Source: Pseudovirgaria hyperparasitica
Lineage: Eukaryota > Ascomycota > Dothideomycetes > Acrospermales > Acrospermaceae
Assembly: GCF_010093815.1 (NCBI RefSeq)
Contig: NW_022985580.1
Location: 6,565-70,564 of the forward strand
Length of the DNA: 64,000 nt
Reading direction: 5' to 3'
This document shows, piece after piece, positions 1-13,000 of this stretch (the first letter of the stretch is position 1; every line of letters starts with the position of its first letter). Under the pieces are notes generated by a model. The model worked only from the letters and a program-made list of their open reading frames with translations, was not told the DNA's origin and made no database searches. The position numbers and the translations under genes are program-made.

Positions 1-94
1 AAAGAGACACTCCGGGCCTAGTAGGCCTCCTAGTAGAATAGGTACCTAGAGTAGATCCGAGGACCATAGAAGGAGCCGAGTAAATAGATATATA
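1..94 (+). mobile_element. LINE copy 1, first part (ORF2 C-terminal region)
   Basis: This is the plus-strand ORF2 C-terminal region of the Tad1-like LINE, nearly identical to the stretch beginning near 28794 in copy 4. It is cut at the window edge and interrupted after aaatagatatata (82-94). The same 13 bp recur at 5403-5415, where copy 1 resumes. The pair is the target-site duplication of the minus-strand LINE inserted between them. Confidence 0.9.
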
Positions 95-338
95 ATAATA
101 ATAATAATAATATTATATAACTAGGTAGAGTAGTACTCTATAGGCCTATACCTCCTCTAGTCTAAGCCGCTATATAAGGAGAAACCCGAGTGGAAAAAAC
201 TCCCTTATGTCTATAACTACATCTCGTTAAACCTCTGTTTTGTCTTAAGTATACAGCTATAGGGTATACCTATTAGCCTATAGCCTATGTTACCGTTGTT
301 TTACCCTCAGGCAGCACGTGTAGGTGTAGGTGTGGAGG

Positions 339-369
339 TTATTAGTCAAGGGCTACCCTTAACTAATAA
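339..369. repeat. 31 nt hairpin palindrome, copy P1
   Basis: Lies in the 3' UTR of LINE copy 2, after ORF2. It has two differences from the consensus (arm TTATTAGTTAAGGGC, one central base, complementary arm). It holds stops in all frames on both strands. Confidence 0.9.
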
Positions 370-387
370 TCGGGGTTCTCCCGGGGT

Positions 388-452
388 TCTTCCGGTATAT
401 ATCGGGTTACTACCGGCGTATGCCGGGTCTCTTCCGGTATATATTTCCGGGT
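388..452 (-). repeat. 3' UTR near-palindromic CCGGTATATATCGG repeats
   Basis: Three successive units of about 22-30 bp, each centred on ccggtatatatcgg or ccggcgtatgccggg, sit between ORF2 and the 3' hairpin. The same cluster occurs in the other LINE copies (for example 20475-20545, 29190-29240, 35245-35300). They could be RNA stem elements of the 3' UTR; that role is inferred. Confidence 0.7.
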
Positions 453-3400
453 CCACTAGTACTAGAGGAGTAGTAGATATATAAGTATCTATCGGGAGAT
501 ATTCTTAGGGTACTCATTAAGCTATTATGCGATATCTAAAGTCTTCGTAATATAGATAAGCCATTACTATTATATATGGAGGTTAGGGTATATAGCTAGA
601 TAGTGGCGTATTATACCTCTCCGGCCGTACGCTTTATACTATAGGGAGGTATCGGGAACGCCTCTCTTATAGAGGTAGTATAGAAGTCCTATAGCGCCCG
701 TTCGGGCTTAGATAAGTATAGATACTTAGGCTTTCGTTAGCCCTTTATATATCTATTTACTCGGCTCCTTCTATGGCCCTCGAATCCACTCTAGGTACCT
801 ATCCTACTAGGAGGTCTAGTGGGCATAGAGTGTCTCTTTCTACTTATCTTAGGTCCACGACCGTATATTCTTTACGAGTTCTTAAGGGCTCTACTAGTCT
901 AGGAGAGTATCCGGGTTATCTCGGATTTCTTATACTACTTAGCTAGAGTCGGTTTCTATTAAGCACCTATACCGTATTCGATTCCGGCCTATATATAGAA
1001 GTGCGCGGTAATATATACTAATTCGTGCACGTAGCGCGGCGAAAGTGTATTCTACGTTTCCTATACGTTCCTATGCTTATTATTTAGTGAAGTATACCAC
1101 CCTCTATATCTAGTAGAAGTTATATATACTTATGACGTCTATCTCGCGTCGTAGTAGCACCGTGTTAGTAGCTTTATATACGCCTAATATAAGACGGAGT
1201 ATGCGGTTCTATATAGATTCGAGCTTCATTCGCCTAGTCTATATAAGGGCCGTATACTAGCACTCGTGTCCGTACGTGAAGGCGGGTCGTGCTATAGATA
1301 TATATAGCTGGCGTGCCTTATCCCGGGCGGTTCCCTATGTGGAGGCTATAATCCGTCGTATAGCGGCTTCTACCTAGAGGGCCCTAGAGACGGCGTATGC
1401 TACTTGTGGTCCCCATTTAAGCTTGCTATCTAGTATAACTCCGAGCGCGTGCATGCTTTATACTAGTAGTTCGTTAAATACGTCGATTCGGGGGCGTCGT
1501 TCGCCTTCCCTAGTTACCTATTTCCCTTAACGATTAATAAAGTATATAAGCTAGTATTTCTCCGGGGCGAACTTTACTCCGTGGCGTTTTACCTACTAGA
1601 GGCACCTCTTATAGTCCTATTCTAGTCGTCTATACGTTCGGTTAGTATTATTATTAATGGCTAGGAGGTATATATTATCGGCGTATCCGACTACCTCTAT
1701 ATACTTTATTCCTTAAAGAAGGTCTACCGTAAAGAAGAGGAATAGAATCGGAGAGATGGTACTCCCTTATAGGATGCCGCATACCGTCTCTTTATATTCG
1801 CTCTAGTACCTAGGGATATATATCTAAGTTATTCTTCCTATAAGGAATAACTATATGAAGCGTATAATCCATTCTAGTATTCGTCTTATCCGGAGGTTAT
1901 AAATAAGTCTTATATAGTTTACCTTATTAAACGCTCCGGCCATATCGAGGGAGAGAAGCGATACTACCCGTCCCTATTTCCATGCGGCCTGGACGACTTT
2001 AATAATATATTAGATAGCTATTATTAGGGAGCTATCTACCTTTGCCTTCTAGTTCGGAGGGAGAAGATTATATTCCTATACCGCGGTGCTCATCTTCTTC
2101 GCTATCGTGGCCTCTAGTATCTTATCTAGTTAGGAGAGAAGGGCGATTAGTCTCTATCCCTTTAGGGAGTTAGGGCTCTTTCCTAGTTTCGGGAGTATAA
2201 TAGTATAGGCGACTCGGAAGCTCTAGGGGTGGTACCCCTACGTGACGCATGCTTAGAATATACGAGTAATAAGCGGTAGGGTTACTTTTATAGTGCTTTT
2301 TAGGCATCGATTTAGAATTCCATCTAGTCCGGGTGCTTTATTATTTGGGAGTGTCTTAATAATATTAAGTATATCCTCCTCCGTAACTTCTTCGGGGATA
2401 TCTACCGCGTATAGGTATTCGGCGCCGTGAACGTCTAATAGGTCTACTAGTTCCGGGAGAGGGAACATGGCCTCCCGTAGGGCCTTAGTTTTCTTAAGGC
2501 TCGTGGAGTATGTTCTCCCCTAATGTATTAGGGGAGGCATAAGTGGCGGGGGTGTCGGAGTGTCTACGCCCTTAGTCCATTTCGCCATGCGCCATAGCCC
2601 TATTACGTGTCGTGTCTATTAACTAGTAATTATACGCTACTATTTACGCCTTTCGTTACGGAGGACTTTATCGCGTTATCGTATTACTTCCTTCTATTCT
2701 TCCTACGACTCGGGTGTTCTCGTACGGTATACGCGTATATATAGCCTTTAGGCGTCTTATCTACTTTCCCGTACTCAAGGAATCCCCTTTGCTTCCGGGG
2801 GCCGGTATATTCGGTATAGTACGTGTTTATTTCTTATATTCTAGTATGTTTATAGGAGTGTCTATACGGCCTGGTCTATGGCTAGGTCGTTGGATATATC
2901 GACTATAGAGGGATCTAGGATCGCCGATTCTAGGTCCTTTAGGTACTTTTCCTAGTCGGTGTCCTTCTATATCCATCGTCCCCGTTATTTATTCGGGGTA
3001 TATACGTTTATTATAGTTTCTATATATTTATGGTCGGAATCCGTCTATACCTAGCCTAGGCGGTAGTATTAGATCCGGTAACTAATGTGCTCCGTGGCGA
3101 AGGTAAGGTTAAGCGTGGACCCGTCTTCGTCCTATTTATGTTTTTTCTATATAACTTATTCTATAGGTGTAAGTAGGTATAGGAAGTCGTGGCAGCGGGT
3201 GCGTAGTTCCCTTACTCTAAGTTCTTCCCTAACCATGGCTAGGCCTCTCTACTATTAGTGGTGGAGGTTGAAGTCTCCTAGGAGGATGTGTTACCCTAGT
3301 TCCGTGGTACCCTCGAGCATCTCGTCTAGTATAAGTATACGTTATTAGTTATATGTGTTATATATATATAGGGGGCCTATATCTATTTATAGGTGTAGTG

Positions 3401-3860
3401 TTATCCTAAGGTTATCGCGCTCGGTGTACGACCATGATAAGAGTGGTATTAACCTATGAATATGGAAGAGGACTCGTCTTTCTGGTCCTAGAGGGTGTAT
3501 AGTGTGGTATCCGGGGTGTGTGGTTGGTTTGCTCGTCTAGTAGTGTTTGTAGGGTTCCTAGATAGCGAGTATTATGGCCCCGGTCTCTTCGAGGAGCGTC
3601 GCCTGGTTCTCTCTTTTATATTATACGTTTACCTATATAATTCGGAGTATATTCTGGTCCCTTATTAGGTACTAGGGAGTATATATACCTACATGCTTAT
3701 TCCTTAGAGGCGCGACTATCCTCGCGCGGCAGCGGCTTTAACTATGCCTTTTAGTCGTCCTATCGTCTTCGGGATAGTCTACTATCCCGCCTAACTACCT
3801 TCCGGAGGGGAGGTTAGAGGTGTTATAAAGGAAGGGCCCGTAGTAGATATTATATTCTAT
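430..3860 (-). pseudogene. LINE copy 2 ORF2 (APE endonuclease, RT, Cys/His tail), degraded
   Basis: ORF2 would encode the target-primed reverse transcription machinery. On the minus strand: an APE-type endonuclease region with a GDFN-like motif near 3263-3290; the RT N-terminal segment, still open at 2253-2468 and containing NNKAPGLDGILNRCLK; the RT catalytic site at 1671-1689, which reads YADN in place of YADD; and a C-terminal region ending in a Cys/His motif like that after the RT in Tad-type elements. Stops recur throughout, nearly all explicable as C-to-T at CAG/CAA. The boundaries are approximate because start and stop codons are not certain. RT identity is strong; clade assignment is moderate. 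Confidence 0.85.
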
Positions 3861-3869
3861 AACCATCTC

Positions 3870-5113
3870 GCGCCTCTCGCTTTTATCGTGCGAATGTATT
3901 CTATAATCTATTTACGTTTTATACACGTTAACGACCACGACGGGTGTTTCCCGTCGTAGTTTAAATACTATGCTATGTCCCTGTTTCTTAGTCCGTCTCC
4001 TCGCGGTTTATAAGGGCACTCCTAGGTAGCGTGGTCTCTACGGCACCATCCGCACTTGGTCTTCTATAAGCACCTTTATACAGTGTGTCTATACCCTTAA
4101 TAGTTAAAGCACTATATTATTACCCATGCCCTATCCCATGGCTCGGCCATAAGGAGCTCTCCTTCTACTAGGAATCCCTCCTATATAATGCGTTATACGA
4201 GGGCGGGGTCTCGGAGCTCTATAATTATAGTAGAGTGTTTTTTCGCCGTCGTCTTAATCGTCTATGGGTTCTTCTACCACGCTTTTATAATCTTAATCCC
4301 TGGGTATTTTCGCACGTTGGATTGTTCCATGCGCGTAATATCCTCCGCTCCGATAGCCTGTCCCCGCATAGGTACTACGTGTACTATAATTAGGTATGTA
4401 GCTACCCTAATAGACGCGCCGGGGAAGATACTACCTATCACGTTCGGATCTCGCGAGATGTTTTACTACGTAGTATTCGTTATAGTAGTAAGTACTACCC
4501 TACCTAGTGTAACTTTAGTAGCCACGACGCTCGACTACATTCCTTTCTATTCGTTAATCTTATTTATAATTTCCTTTGGGGATGCCTATTGGACCTACGC
4601 TAGCGTGTCCTTATCCTAGATTACGACATGTATACTATATACTCCATCTATAGTCCTAGTGGTCCTTAGTGCGGTAGCTCCGGGTATTACTATAATCTAA
4701 GCCCACGTGTTAGGGCGCTTACCTTAGGATAGCTCTTCCTAGATTCTCCGCAGGCTGGCTTCCATTCGGTCGAGCCTACCACTAGGTTCCTCCCGTAGTG
4801 ACTTCCTTTCTTCCTCTATAATTCCTCTTAGGTTCCGGATAAGGTCCCGGAATATATAAAGGAGGGTCTTCTTTCCCTCCTCGGCGTCCCTCTCTACACG
4901 TATTACCTAGTATTTAATTTTATCTAGGAGGGTCTCCCCTCTCGGGGTCCCCTCGGTCTAGGTTATCTATAGCGCTTCGCACCCTTAGTTAGTTCCTATA
5001 TTTTAGATAGGTGTCTAGCTATCCACATTAATATCGCTATATAGCCGTTTCTACCATACTAGTGGGGGCATATCCGGCGTATACCAGGGTATTACGATGC
5101 CTAAGGCCGCCAT
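3870..5113 (-). pseudogene. LINE copy 2 ORF1 (nucleic-acid-binding, gag-like), degraded
   Basis: ORF1 of the LINE starts at an ATG in good context (ccATGGCGG, first base 5113), only 2 nt after a 31 nt palindrome. The protein begins MAALGIVIP. Its middle is charged and probably coiled. The C-terminal part, around 4000-4150, holds spaced Cys/His positions matching CCHC zinc knuckles in the related copies. Such ORF1 proteins bind element RNA and form the RNP. The plus-strand open frame at 4188-4619 is the antisense shadow of this region. RIP has introduced numerous TAG/TAA codons at former Gln codons, so no full protein can be made. The end coordinate is approximate. Confidence 0.75.
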
Positions 5114-5115
5114 GG

Positions 5116-5146
5116 TTATTAGTTAAGGGCAGCCCTTAACTAATAA
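5116..5146. repeat. 31 nt hairpin palindrome, copy P2
   Basis: Perfect palindrome 2 nt upstream of the ORF1 ATG of LINE copy 2. The central base is A on the plus strand. Confidence 0.93.
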
Positions 5147-5402
5147 AAGGGGGTCGGCGTATCGGCGTTTATTAGATATAGTCTATACTCATATTATTAA
5201 AGAGTCTTTAAGCGTATATATATAGTATCTCTATACGTTGGTATCGTCGCGTATTATACGCTACACGTACGCACGTATGTCGGAGGTTGTTATACTCGGT
5301 ATACTCTATCGTTTAATGTATGTAAATCGCTATTTTACCCCGAATTGACTAGTTTGGTCCGTTGGGGTGTAAGAAGTTTTTCAGCTATATATATATAAGG
5401 TC

Positions 5403-6062
5403 AAATAGATATATAAAGGGCTTATAAAGGCCTAGACATCTATACTCCTCTAAGCCCGAACGGGCGCTATAGAACTCCTATACTACCTCTATAAGAGAGG
5501 CGTCCCTAACGTATCTCTATGGTATAAGGCGTATAGCCAGAGAGGCATAATACGCTACTATCTTATAATATGCCCCGATCTTTATACGTAAAGGTAGAAG
5601 CTTATCTATATAATAAGAACCTCCGATATCGTATAATAGCTTAATAAGTACCCTAAGGACGTCGCCCGGTAGATGATTATACACCTACTACTCCTCTAAT
5701 TCTAGTAGACCCGGAAATATATACCGGAAGAGACCCGGTATACGCTAGTAGTAACCCGATATATACCGGAAGAACCCCGGGAGAACCCCGATTATTAGTT
5801 AAGGGCAGCCCTTAACTAATAACCTCCGCACCTACACGTGCTACCTAAGGGTAAAATAACAGTAATATAGACTATAGGCTAATAGGCGTACCCTATAGCT
5901 ATATACTTAAGACGAAATAGAGGCTTAACGAGATATAGTTATAGATATAAGGAAGTTTTTCCCTATAGGGTTTCTTCTTACATAGTAGCTTAGACTAGAG
6001 GAGGCATAGGCCTGTAGAGTACTACTCTACCTAGTTATACAATATTATTATTATTATTATTA
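5403..6062 (+). mobile_element. LINE copy 1, second part (ORF2 end, 3' UTR, tail)
   Basis: Continuation of the plus-strand LINE interrupted at 94. It starts with the repeated target aaatagatatata and runs through the ORF2 C-terminal region, the CCGGTATATA repeats and hairpin P3, to an (ATT)n tail at about 6042-6062. It is close in sequence to 28870-29534 of copy 4. Confidence 0.9.
5792..5822. repeat. 31 nt hairpin palindrome, copy P3
   Basis: Perfect palindrome in the 3' UTR of LINE copy 1, about 230 nt before the (ATT)n tail. Confidence 0.93.
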
Positions 6063-9000
6063 TAATATAGTATAAACTAGTATTTTAGATTATCTAAGCG
6101 TAATATAGTCTTCTCTAAGTATACTAGTATCTACGTATTATATATATAGTACGCTACTAATATATATATAAATAACCGCCCGTACTATACTTAGAAAGTA
6201 TTAATTATAATATAGAAGCGGTTTAAACATAACTATAAATACTACTAGTATACGCTTAAATATTACCCCCGTCTATTATATTACTAAAGTTATATATATA
6301 AGTAGATTATAACGACCGAATACCCTAATAGACGCGAATTACTTATCGATCGCCTTCTTTACTCGTTCTATAGGGGGTATACTAGTAAATATACCCTTTA
6401 ATCTATATCCTATATACTCTTAATTAATAATATATAAGACTATCTAATTAAATATATATTCTAATATACCCTTATATAGTTGATATAGAATATCTAGAGC
6501 GACCGCGTGGTATATATTAACTCTAGTAAGTAACTAGGTAAAATTATCTAATAGCTCTATCTATCTACTAGAATACTAAATCTTAACTAATTAGTAAATA
6601 TAATAGCCCTATACTACTAGCGTGAAAGATATCGACGAAAATAATAAGATACTAGATATACTTATTCTATTATCTATCTTACTACTAGTATACTTACTAC
6701 TATAGCTATTAGTTATTAACTTATAATATATATAGTAAATCTATTTCTATAACGACGAGTATATATAGAACTCCTATATACTAGTAATAGCTTCTTATAG
6801 ATACTATCGTCTATTACTAGAGACTATATATATTAGATATATATACTAATAGAATACACCTATAATAAGTACCTACTCTAGAAAATCTATAATATATAAA
6901 GCTAAACGTGGATAGTATATACGTAAGCCGCTATTAGTATATAATACTAATACTCTAGTACTCTATATAGCCTATAATACTATATAATAATTAGTATAGT
7001 TAATAACTCTATTATAGGCGGATATACAGACTAGAACTTTACTTATAACCTAATAGAATATAAAGTAATTTGCTACTATTTCTAGCTTAACTACTAGTAA
7101 TAGAGTAAGTAGTAGAAATAATAGTAGACTCCTAGATAAGCAGACATTTAGTAGTAGATTATAAATAGATAGATAGACTAGCTATACTACTCTATTACTA
7201 CTATAGTTAGTAAGATTTATCTTATCTAAAGATAAAATAATAGAGATAATAAAGGTACTATCTGGAATAGTAGTATATATATTCTACTAACTATCTACTA
7301 TATAGACTTTACTATATACCTAGTCGCCTAAACTAGTAAATTATTATACTAGCTTAAACATAAGCTTACTAGTAAATAGTTAGTATCTAAGAAGGAATTC
7401 TACTAACGTAAGCGGATCTCTATACTAGTATTTAACTATAGTAGTACTAAATATATTATAGCTATACTACTAACTTTTATATAGTATCCCTTTAGAGTAG
7501 TATAATAACTACTTATATATAATATTAGATTTTAGTATAAAAAGGTTAGAGGGTATAGTAGAAGTCTATTTAAGAATAGTAGTTAATTTATTATATACTA
7601 TATTTAAAATACTAAACTAATTCGTCTATATTATAAGGCGCTCTATAAACTTACTATTAAATTAACTAAATCGAGTCTACTAAATTAGTTACTACTATAA
7701 TAATAGACTATATATACTTACGTTAGACGGATTATTATATCTACTATAGTCTACTAGAATATATATACCGCTCTCTTCTTTAAACGTTTTCGTTAAATAT
7801 ATAGTACTAGATACTCTTATTACTATAGTTATAGTATTTCTACTATATATATTAGACTAATATACTAAATTAGTACTATAGCTACTAGTAACGCCCTCTA
7901 TAGATTCTAGGTCCGAAATATAATTAGAGAATATAGTAGTATCTTTATATAGAACTATATTAGTAGTAGAAGTATCTAATTCTATAGACTCGGACTTCTA
8001 ATTAATACTTAGTAGCTAAATACTAATAGAGCGAACTAAAGAGTTCTATTAACTAATATAACTATAAGTACTAAAGCCGCGCCGTAACCCGGTTAATAGT
8101 AGTAGCTATGGGCCTAATAGTTATAATAATAATAGTAATACGGTAAGCTATACTTATCTATATAGTTCCGAGTTATAGTACCTACGAATTATATAGTATA
8201 TACTACTAATCTTTCTACTATAGTATTAGTAGAAGACTATAGCCCGTAGTATCTTAAGGTATAGTTACTATAAAGGAAAAATACTATAGTATAATCGTTA
8301 GTAGATAGTAATAATATAGTATATAGTAGATATTCTAGGTATATACCGGAAGAAGTTAGGTGTAAGCCTATTAAAAGCCCGATATATATCTACTAGCCCC
8401 CGACTTCTACCCGGCTCTTAGTCCCTTAATTTCTATATATACTTATATAAAATTATTAATAATAACGCGTAAGTATTACGTATCTATATAAAATACTATA
8501 TTAGTCTATGTCTAAACCTTTATCGTATCTACTAGCTAGTTATTATTCTACTATCTAATATTATTACCTAGTAGGTTACTAACCTATAGCTAATAAAAAT
8601 ATCTACTAATCTCTTATATATCTTCTCTATAGAACCTCTAATATAGAAGATAGTTAAGGGGCTATCTAGCTACTATAGTAGTAATACTAATAGAAGATGA
8701 TCTAGTAACTATAGTAAACTAAACGGGATAGATAAATGAAAATACGATATAATATAGACACGTATTAGTATTAATAATAGGGACTTATATAATAGCTATT
8801 AATATAAAATATATATATATATATATCTAGCTTATCTTAACGTGTTCGTTTATCTACTAATAAACTAGTAGTCTAGGTATACTAGTAGTAAATATAGTAG
8901 TAACGCCCTATATAGCTTAGAAGTTATAGTAATATTCTACTATAATAGTAACTAGGGATATAATAGCCTTACGTTCTCTTCTCTACTATATTAGCTATCT

Positions 9001-9660
9001 AGCTTAATAGAAGAAGATAGAGAAATAGTAGTAGAGAGAGAACTAACTATCTATAAAAAGAGGCGGTCCTATAGAGATAGTCTCTAGCCTTATAAATAAG
9101 ACCGGTACCTTACGATAATAGAGATTTTAATTACTATAATGTTTTTAGGCCGGTTACTACTAGTATTTAATTATCTTAATATATAGCTAGATAGTAGCCT
9201 AGATAGTTTTAGAATACTAGTATAATCAGCCTAGATAGCCGCGGGAGATATTAATCTTAGTAGCTACTACCTTAATTATAATTTATAAAATATACCTCCC
9301 GCCTATATTATTACGCTAGTAAAGAAAGATATAATAGACTTCTATTACTAACTTCTCTCTAGAGTTAGATAGATAGTATCTAAATACTAGAACTAGAAGA
9401 TAGCTAAGAAGAGAAAAGCTAGTATAAGTAACCTAATATATAATAACACGTATATAGGAGTAAAGGTATACTACTTATATTATATTAGATATATTACTAA
9501 TTATTAGTATAATACTAGCGTAACTTAGAAAATATTTATAGGGCTAGTAGTAATTAAGGCTCTAAAGTTAGTTCTACTATAGTCCCTAAGATTCCTTAGA
9601 TTAAAGAAGTACTATAGTAGTATATTCCAACCGATTCTACTATCTATAATTACTATTATA
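6063..9660 (+). other. AT-saturated relic with degraded plus-strand coding stretches
   Basis: About 3.6 kb of extremely TA-rich sequence between two LINE copies. No LINE homology, terminal repeats or known domain is recognised. Plus-strand frames can be followed over long stretches (about 6310-7200, 7990-8350 and 8600-9650) where nearly all interruptions are TAG/TAA, the RIP products of Gln codons. This suggests old coding sequence rather than spacer. The stretch near 8080-8150 looks like a former Gln-rich run. A short motif, tatataccggaagaa, at 8338-8355 also occurs in the LINE 3' UTR. It may be an old retroelement or a host gene captured in the repeat island. I cannot assign a family. Confidence 0.5.
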
Positions 9661-9900
9661 TATAATAATAATAATAATATTAGTAAACTAGGTAGAGTAC
9701 CACTCTATAGGCGCATGCCTCCTCTAGTCTAAGCTACTATATAAGAAGAAACCTACGAATAGGAAAAACTCCCTTATATCTATAACTACACTCTATCTAT
9801 CCTCTCGTTCTTTATATATATATAGCCCTAGGGGCTACCTATAGGCCTATAGCCTATATTATAATAGTTTACCCTTAGGTAGCACGTATAGGTGCGGAGA

Positions 9901-9931
9901 TTATTAGTTAAGGGCTGCCCTTAACTAATAA
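9901..9931. repeat. 31 nt hairpin palindrome, copy P4
   Basis: Perfect palindrome with central T in the 3' UTR of LINE copy 3. Confidence 0.93.
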
Positions 9932-10049
9932 TCGTGGTTCTCCTGGGGTTCTTCCGACGTATACTAGGGTTCTTCTAGTATATATCGGGCTTCTTCTAGT
10001 ATATATACGCGGGTCCACTAGAACTAGGGGAGAGGAAGGTGTATAAGTA

Positions 10050-13000
10050 TCTATCGGGCGACGTCCTTAGAGTACTTATTAAGCTATTACGTAATATCGG
10101 AGGTCCTTATTATACGGACGAGGGCTTATCTTAGGGTATAGAGGCTAGAGCACGTCGCGAGATAGTGGCGTATTATATCTCTCCGGCTATAGTCCTCGCA
10201 CTAGGGAGATATATCTAGGACGCCTCTCTAGTAGAGATAATATAGAAGACCTATAGCGCCTATTCGGGCTTAGAGGAGCATAGATACTTAGGCCTTCGTT
10301 AGCCCTTTATATATCTATTTACTTAGTTCCTTCTAAGGCCCTCGGATCTATTCTAGATACCTATTCTATTAGGAGGCCTACTAGGCTTTAAGTACCTCCC
10401 TCTATTTATTCTAGATCTACGACTATATAACGCGGCTAAGCTCCTTAGGGCTCTATTAGCTCGGGACGGTATCCGGGTTATTTCGAACCTCCTACGCGGT
10501 CTAGCTTAAGTCCGCCTCTATATAGTATTTATATTATACTCGAGTTTATTCTATAGTAGAGAGGGCCTAGTAATACGCGCGGATACGTATACGTAGTACG
10601 GCGAAGATATATACTCTATCTCCTCTACGTTCTTATACTTATTATTTAGTAAAGTATATAAGTCTCTATGTCTAGTAGAAGTCCTATATACTCGTTACGT
10701 TTATCTCGCGTTAGAGAAGCGTCGTGTTAGTAGCTTTATATACGCCAGAGATAAGGCGGAGTATATAGTTTTATATAGACTTAAGCTTTGCCCGCCAAGC
10801 TTATATAAGGGCCGTATACTAGTACTCGTATCTATATATAAAGGCTAGGCGTACTAGGGAGACGTATAGCTATCTCGCCTTATCCCGGGCTGTTCTCTAC
10901 ATAGATACCGTAATCTAGTATATAGTGGTTTCTACCTAGAGGGCTCTAGAGACGGCGTGTGCCACCTATAGTCCCCATTTTAGCTTATTATTAATTATAA
11001 CGCCGAGTGCTCGTATACTCTATACTAGTAGTTCTATAAAGGTATTAATTTAGGGGCGACGTGCCCCCTCCCTAGTAGCCTATTCTCTATAGCGGTTAAT
11101 AAAGTATATAAGCTAGTATTTTTTAGGTACGAATTTTACTCCATGGCGCTTTATCTACTAGACGCATTTCTCGTGGTCTCGTTCGAGTCGTGTATATATT
11201 CTACTAGTACTACTATCGACTATAAGGAGGTATATATCGTCCGCGTATCTAACTACCTCTATATATTCTATTCTCTAAAGAAGGTCTACTATAAAGAAGA
11301 GGAAGAGGATCGGGGAGATAGTACTCCCTTACGGGATGCCGTATACCGTCTCCTTATATTCGCTTCGGTATCCGGGGATATATATTTAAGTAGTCCTTTA
11401 CGCGAGGAAGGACTATATAAATCGTATAATCCACTTAGGTATTCGCGTTATCCGGAGGTTATAGATAAGTCTTATATGGTTTACCTTATTAAACGCCCCT
11501 ACTATATCTAGGGAGAGTAGCGTAATAACTCGTCCTTATTTCTATATAGTCTAGATAACCTTAAGGATGTGTTAAATAGCTATAATTAGGGAGCTTTCTA
11601 CCTTCGCCTTCTAGTTTACTAGGAGAAGGCCGTATACCTATACTACTATACTTATCTTCTTAGTAATCGTAGCTTCTAGTACCTTACTAAGGTAGAAGAG
11701 GAGGGCGATCGGCCTCTATCCCTTCGGCGTATTTAGGCTCTTCCCTAGTTTTAGGAGTATAACTATATATATAGTTCGGAAGCTCTATAGGTGGTATCCT
11801 ATACGGGCGCACGCTTAGAATATATGGCCTATAATTAGTAAGGTCGCCTATATAGTCCTCTTAAGGCATTAATTTGGAATTCCATCTAGCCCGGGCGCTT
11901 TATTATTCAGGAGTATCTTAATAGCGCCGAGTATATCGTTATCCGTGATTTCCCTAGGGATACTTACAGCTTCTAGGTATTCCGTGCCGTCGATATCTAA
12001 TAGGTCTACGGGTTCTAGGAGAGGGAATATAACCTCTTATAGGATCTCTATTTTCTCGAGGCTCGTGGAGTACGTCTTTTCTTAATATATAAGAGGGGGT
12101 ATAAGTGGTATAGGTGTCGGGGAGGCGGTGCTTTTAGCCTATTTTACTATATACCATAGTCTAGTAGTATTACGTATGTATCTATCCGTGACTATATACT
12201 ACTATTTACGTCGCTCGTTACGGAGGACCTTATCTTATTATCTTCTCGCCTCTCTCTATTTATCCTACGCTTTAGGTATACGGTTATAGTATACGCGTAT
12301 ATATAATCTCCGGACTTCTCGCCTATACTCTCGTACTTAAGGTATGCTTTTCGGGTCTAGGGGTCTATATATTCGGTACGGCACGTGTTTATCTCTTACT
12401 CCCTAGTATATCTATAGGAGTATATTCACGGCCTGGTTAATGGCCGGGCCATTAGATACGTCGACTATAGACGGGTCTAGGATCGTTAATTCTAGGTCCT
12501 TCAGGTACTTTTCCTAGTTAGTATCCTTCTATAGCTATCGCCCTTATTAGTCTTAAGGGGTAGATACATCTATTACGGTCTCCATGTATTCGTAGTTAGA
12601 GTCTATCTATATAAGGCTTAGGCGGTAGTATTAAGTTCTATTATAAATATATCTAGTGGCTAGGGTAAGGTCGAGTGTAGATCCGCCCTTATCTTATTTA
12701 TATTTTCGCTAGGTAATCTATCCTACTAGTATAAGAAGGTATAGAAAGCCGTAGTATTAGGTGCGTAGTTCTCTAGCTCGAAGCTCTTCGCGGGTGACGG
12801 TTAGTCTACCCTACTAGCTATAATAGAGGTTGAAGTCTCCTAGGAGGATATATTATTCTAGCTTAGTAGTACCCTTAAGCATGTTATCCGCCTAAAGCGA
12901 TTAGTTCTAATTATATATATTATATATATAGAGGGGTCCGATGTTCGTCTAGAGGTGTAGTATTATCTAGAGGTTATCCCGTTTAGTATACGACCATAAT

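Larger units (their letters stand above)
95..5402 (-). mobile_element. LINE copy 2, full length, inserted into copy 1
   Basis: Full-length minus-strand non-LTR retrotransposon of about 5.3 kb. The 3' end carries an (AAT/ATT)n tail at 95-118. The conserved 5' terminus, which reads aaaaacttc on the minus strand, lies near 5381. It is followed by about 21 extra bases (5382-5402) absent from other copies, possibly untemplated 5' addition. Order on the minus strand: 5' UTR, hairpin (5116-5146), ORF1, ORF2 (endonuclease, RT, Cys/His region), 3' UTR with CCGG-TATATA repeats, hairpin (339-369), tail. The TSD aaatagatatata flanks it. Many RIP-type stops break both ORFs, so it is dead. The Tad1 clade is inferred from domain order and fungal context; the LINE class itself is certain. 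Confidence 0.93.

Noticed and set aside
2714-2908. Short open frames of 60-90 codons at 287-484, 2714-2908, 25752-25961, 34745-34969
   Set aside because: They lie within LINE UTRs or antisense to ORF2, with no conserved start or composition, and are best taken as chance frames.
4188-4619. Open frame of 143 codons on the plus strand, and similar frames at 11143-11511, 18857-19150, 24403-24681, 31099-31377 and 50507-50782
   Set aside because: All lie antisense to LINE or LTR coding regions. RIP removes Gln codons of the real strand and leaves the opposite strand open; none has independent support.
6063-9660. A Copia-type element
   Set aside because: The AT-rich composition suggested it, but no LTRs, integrase or RT motif could be found on either strand.
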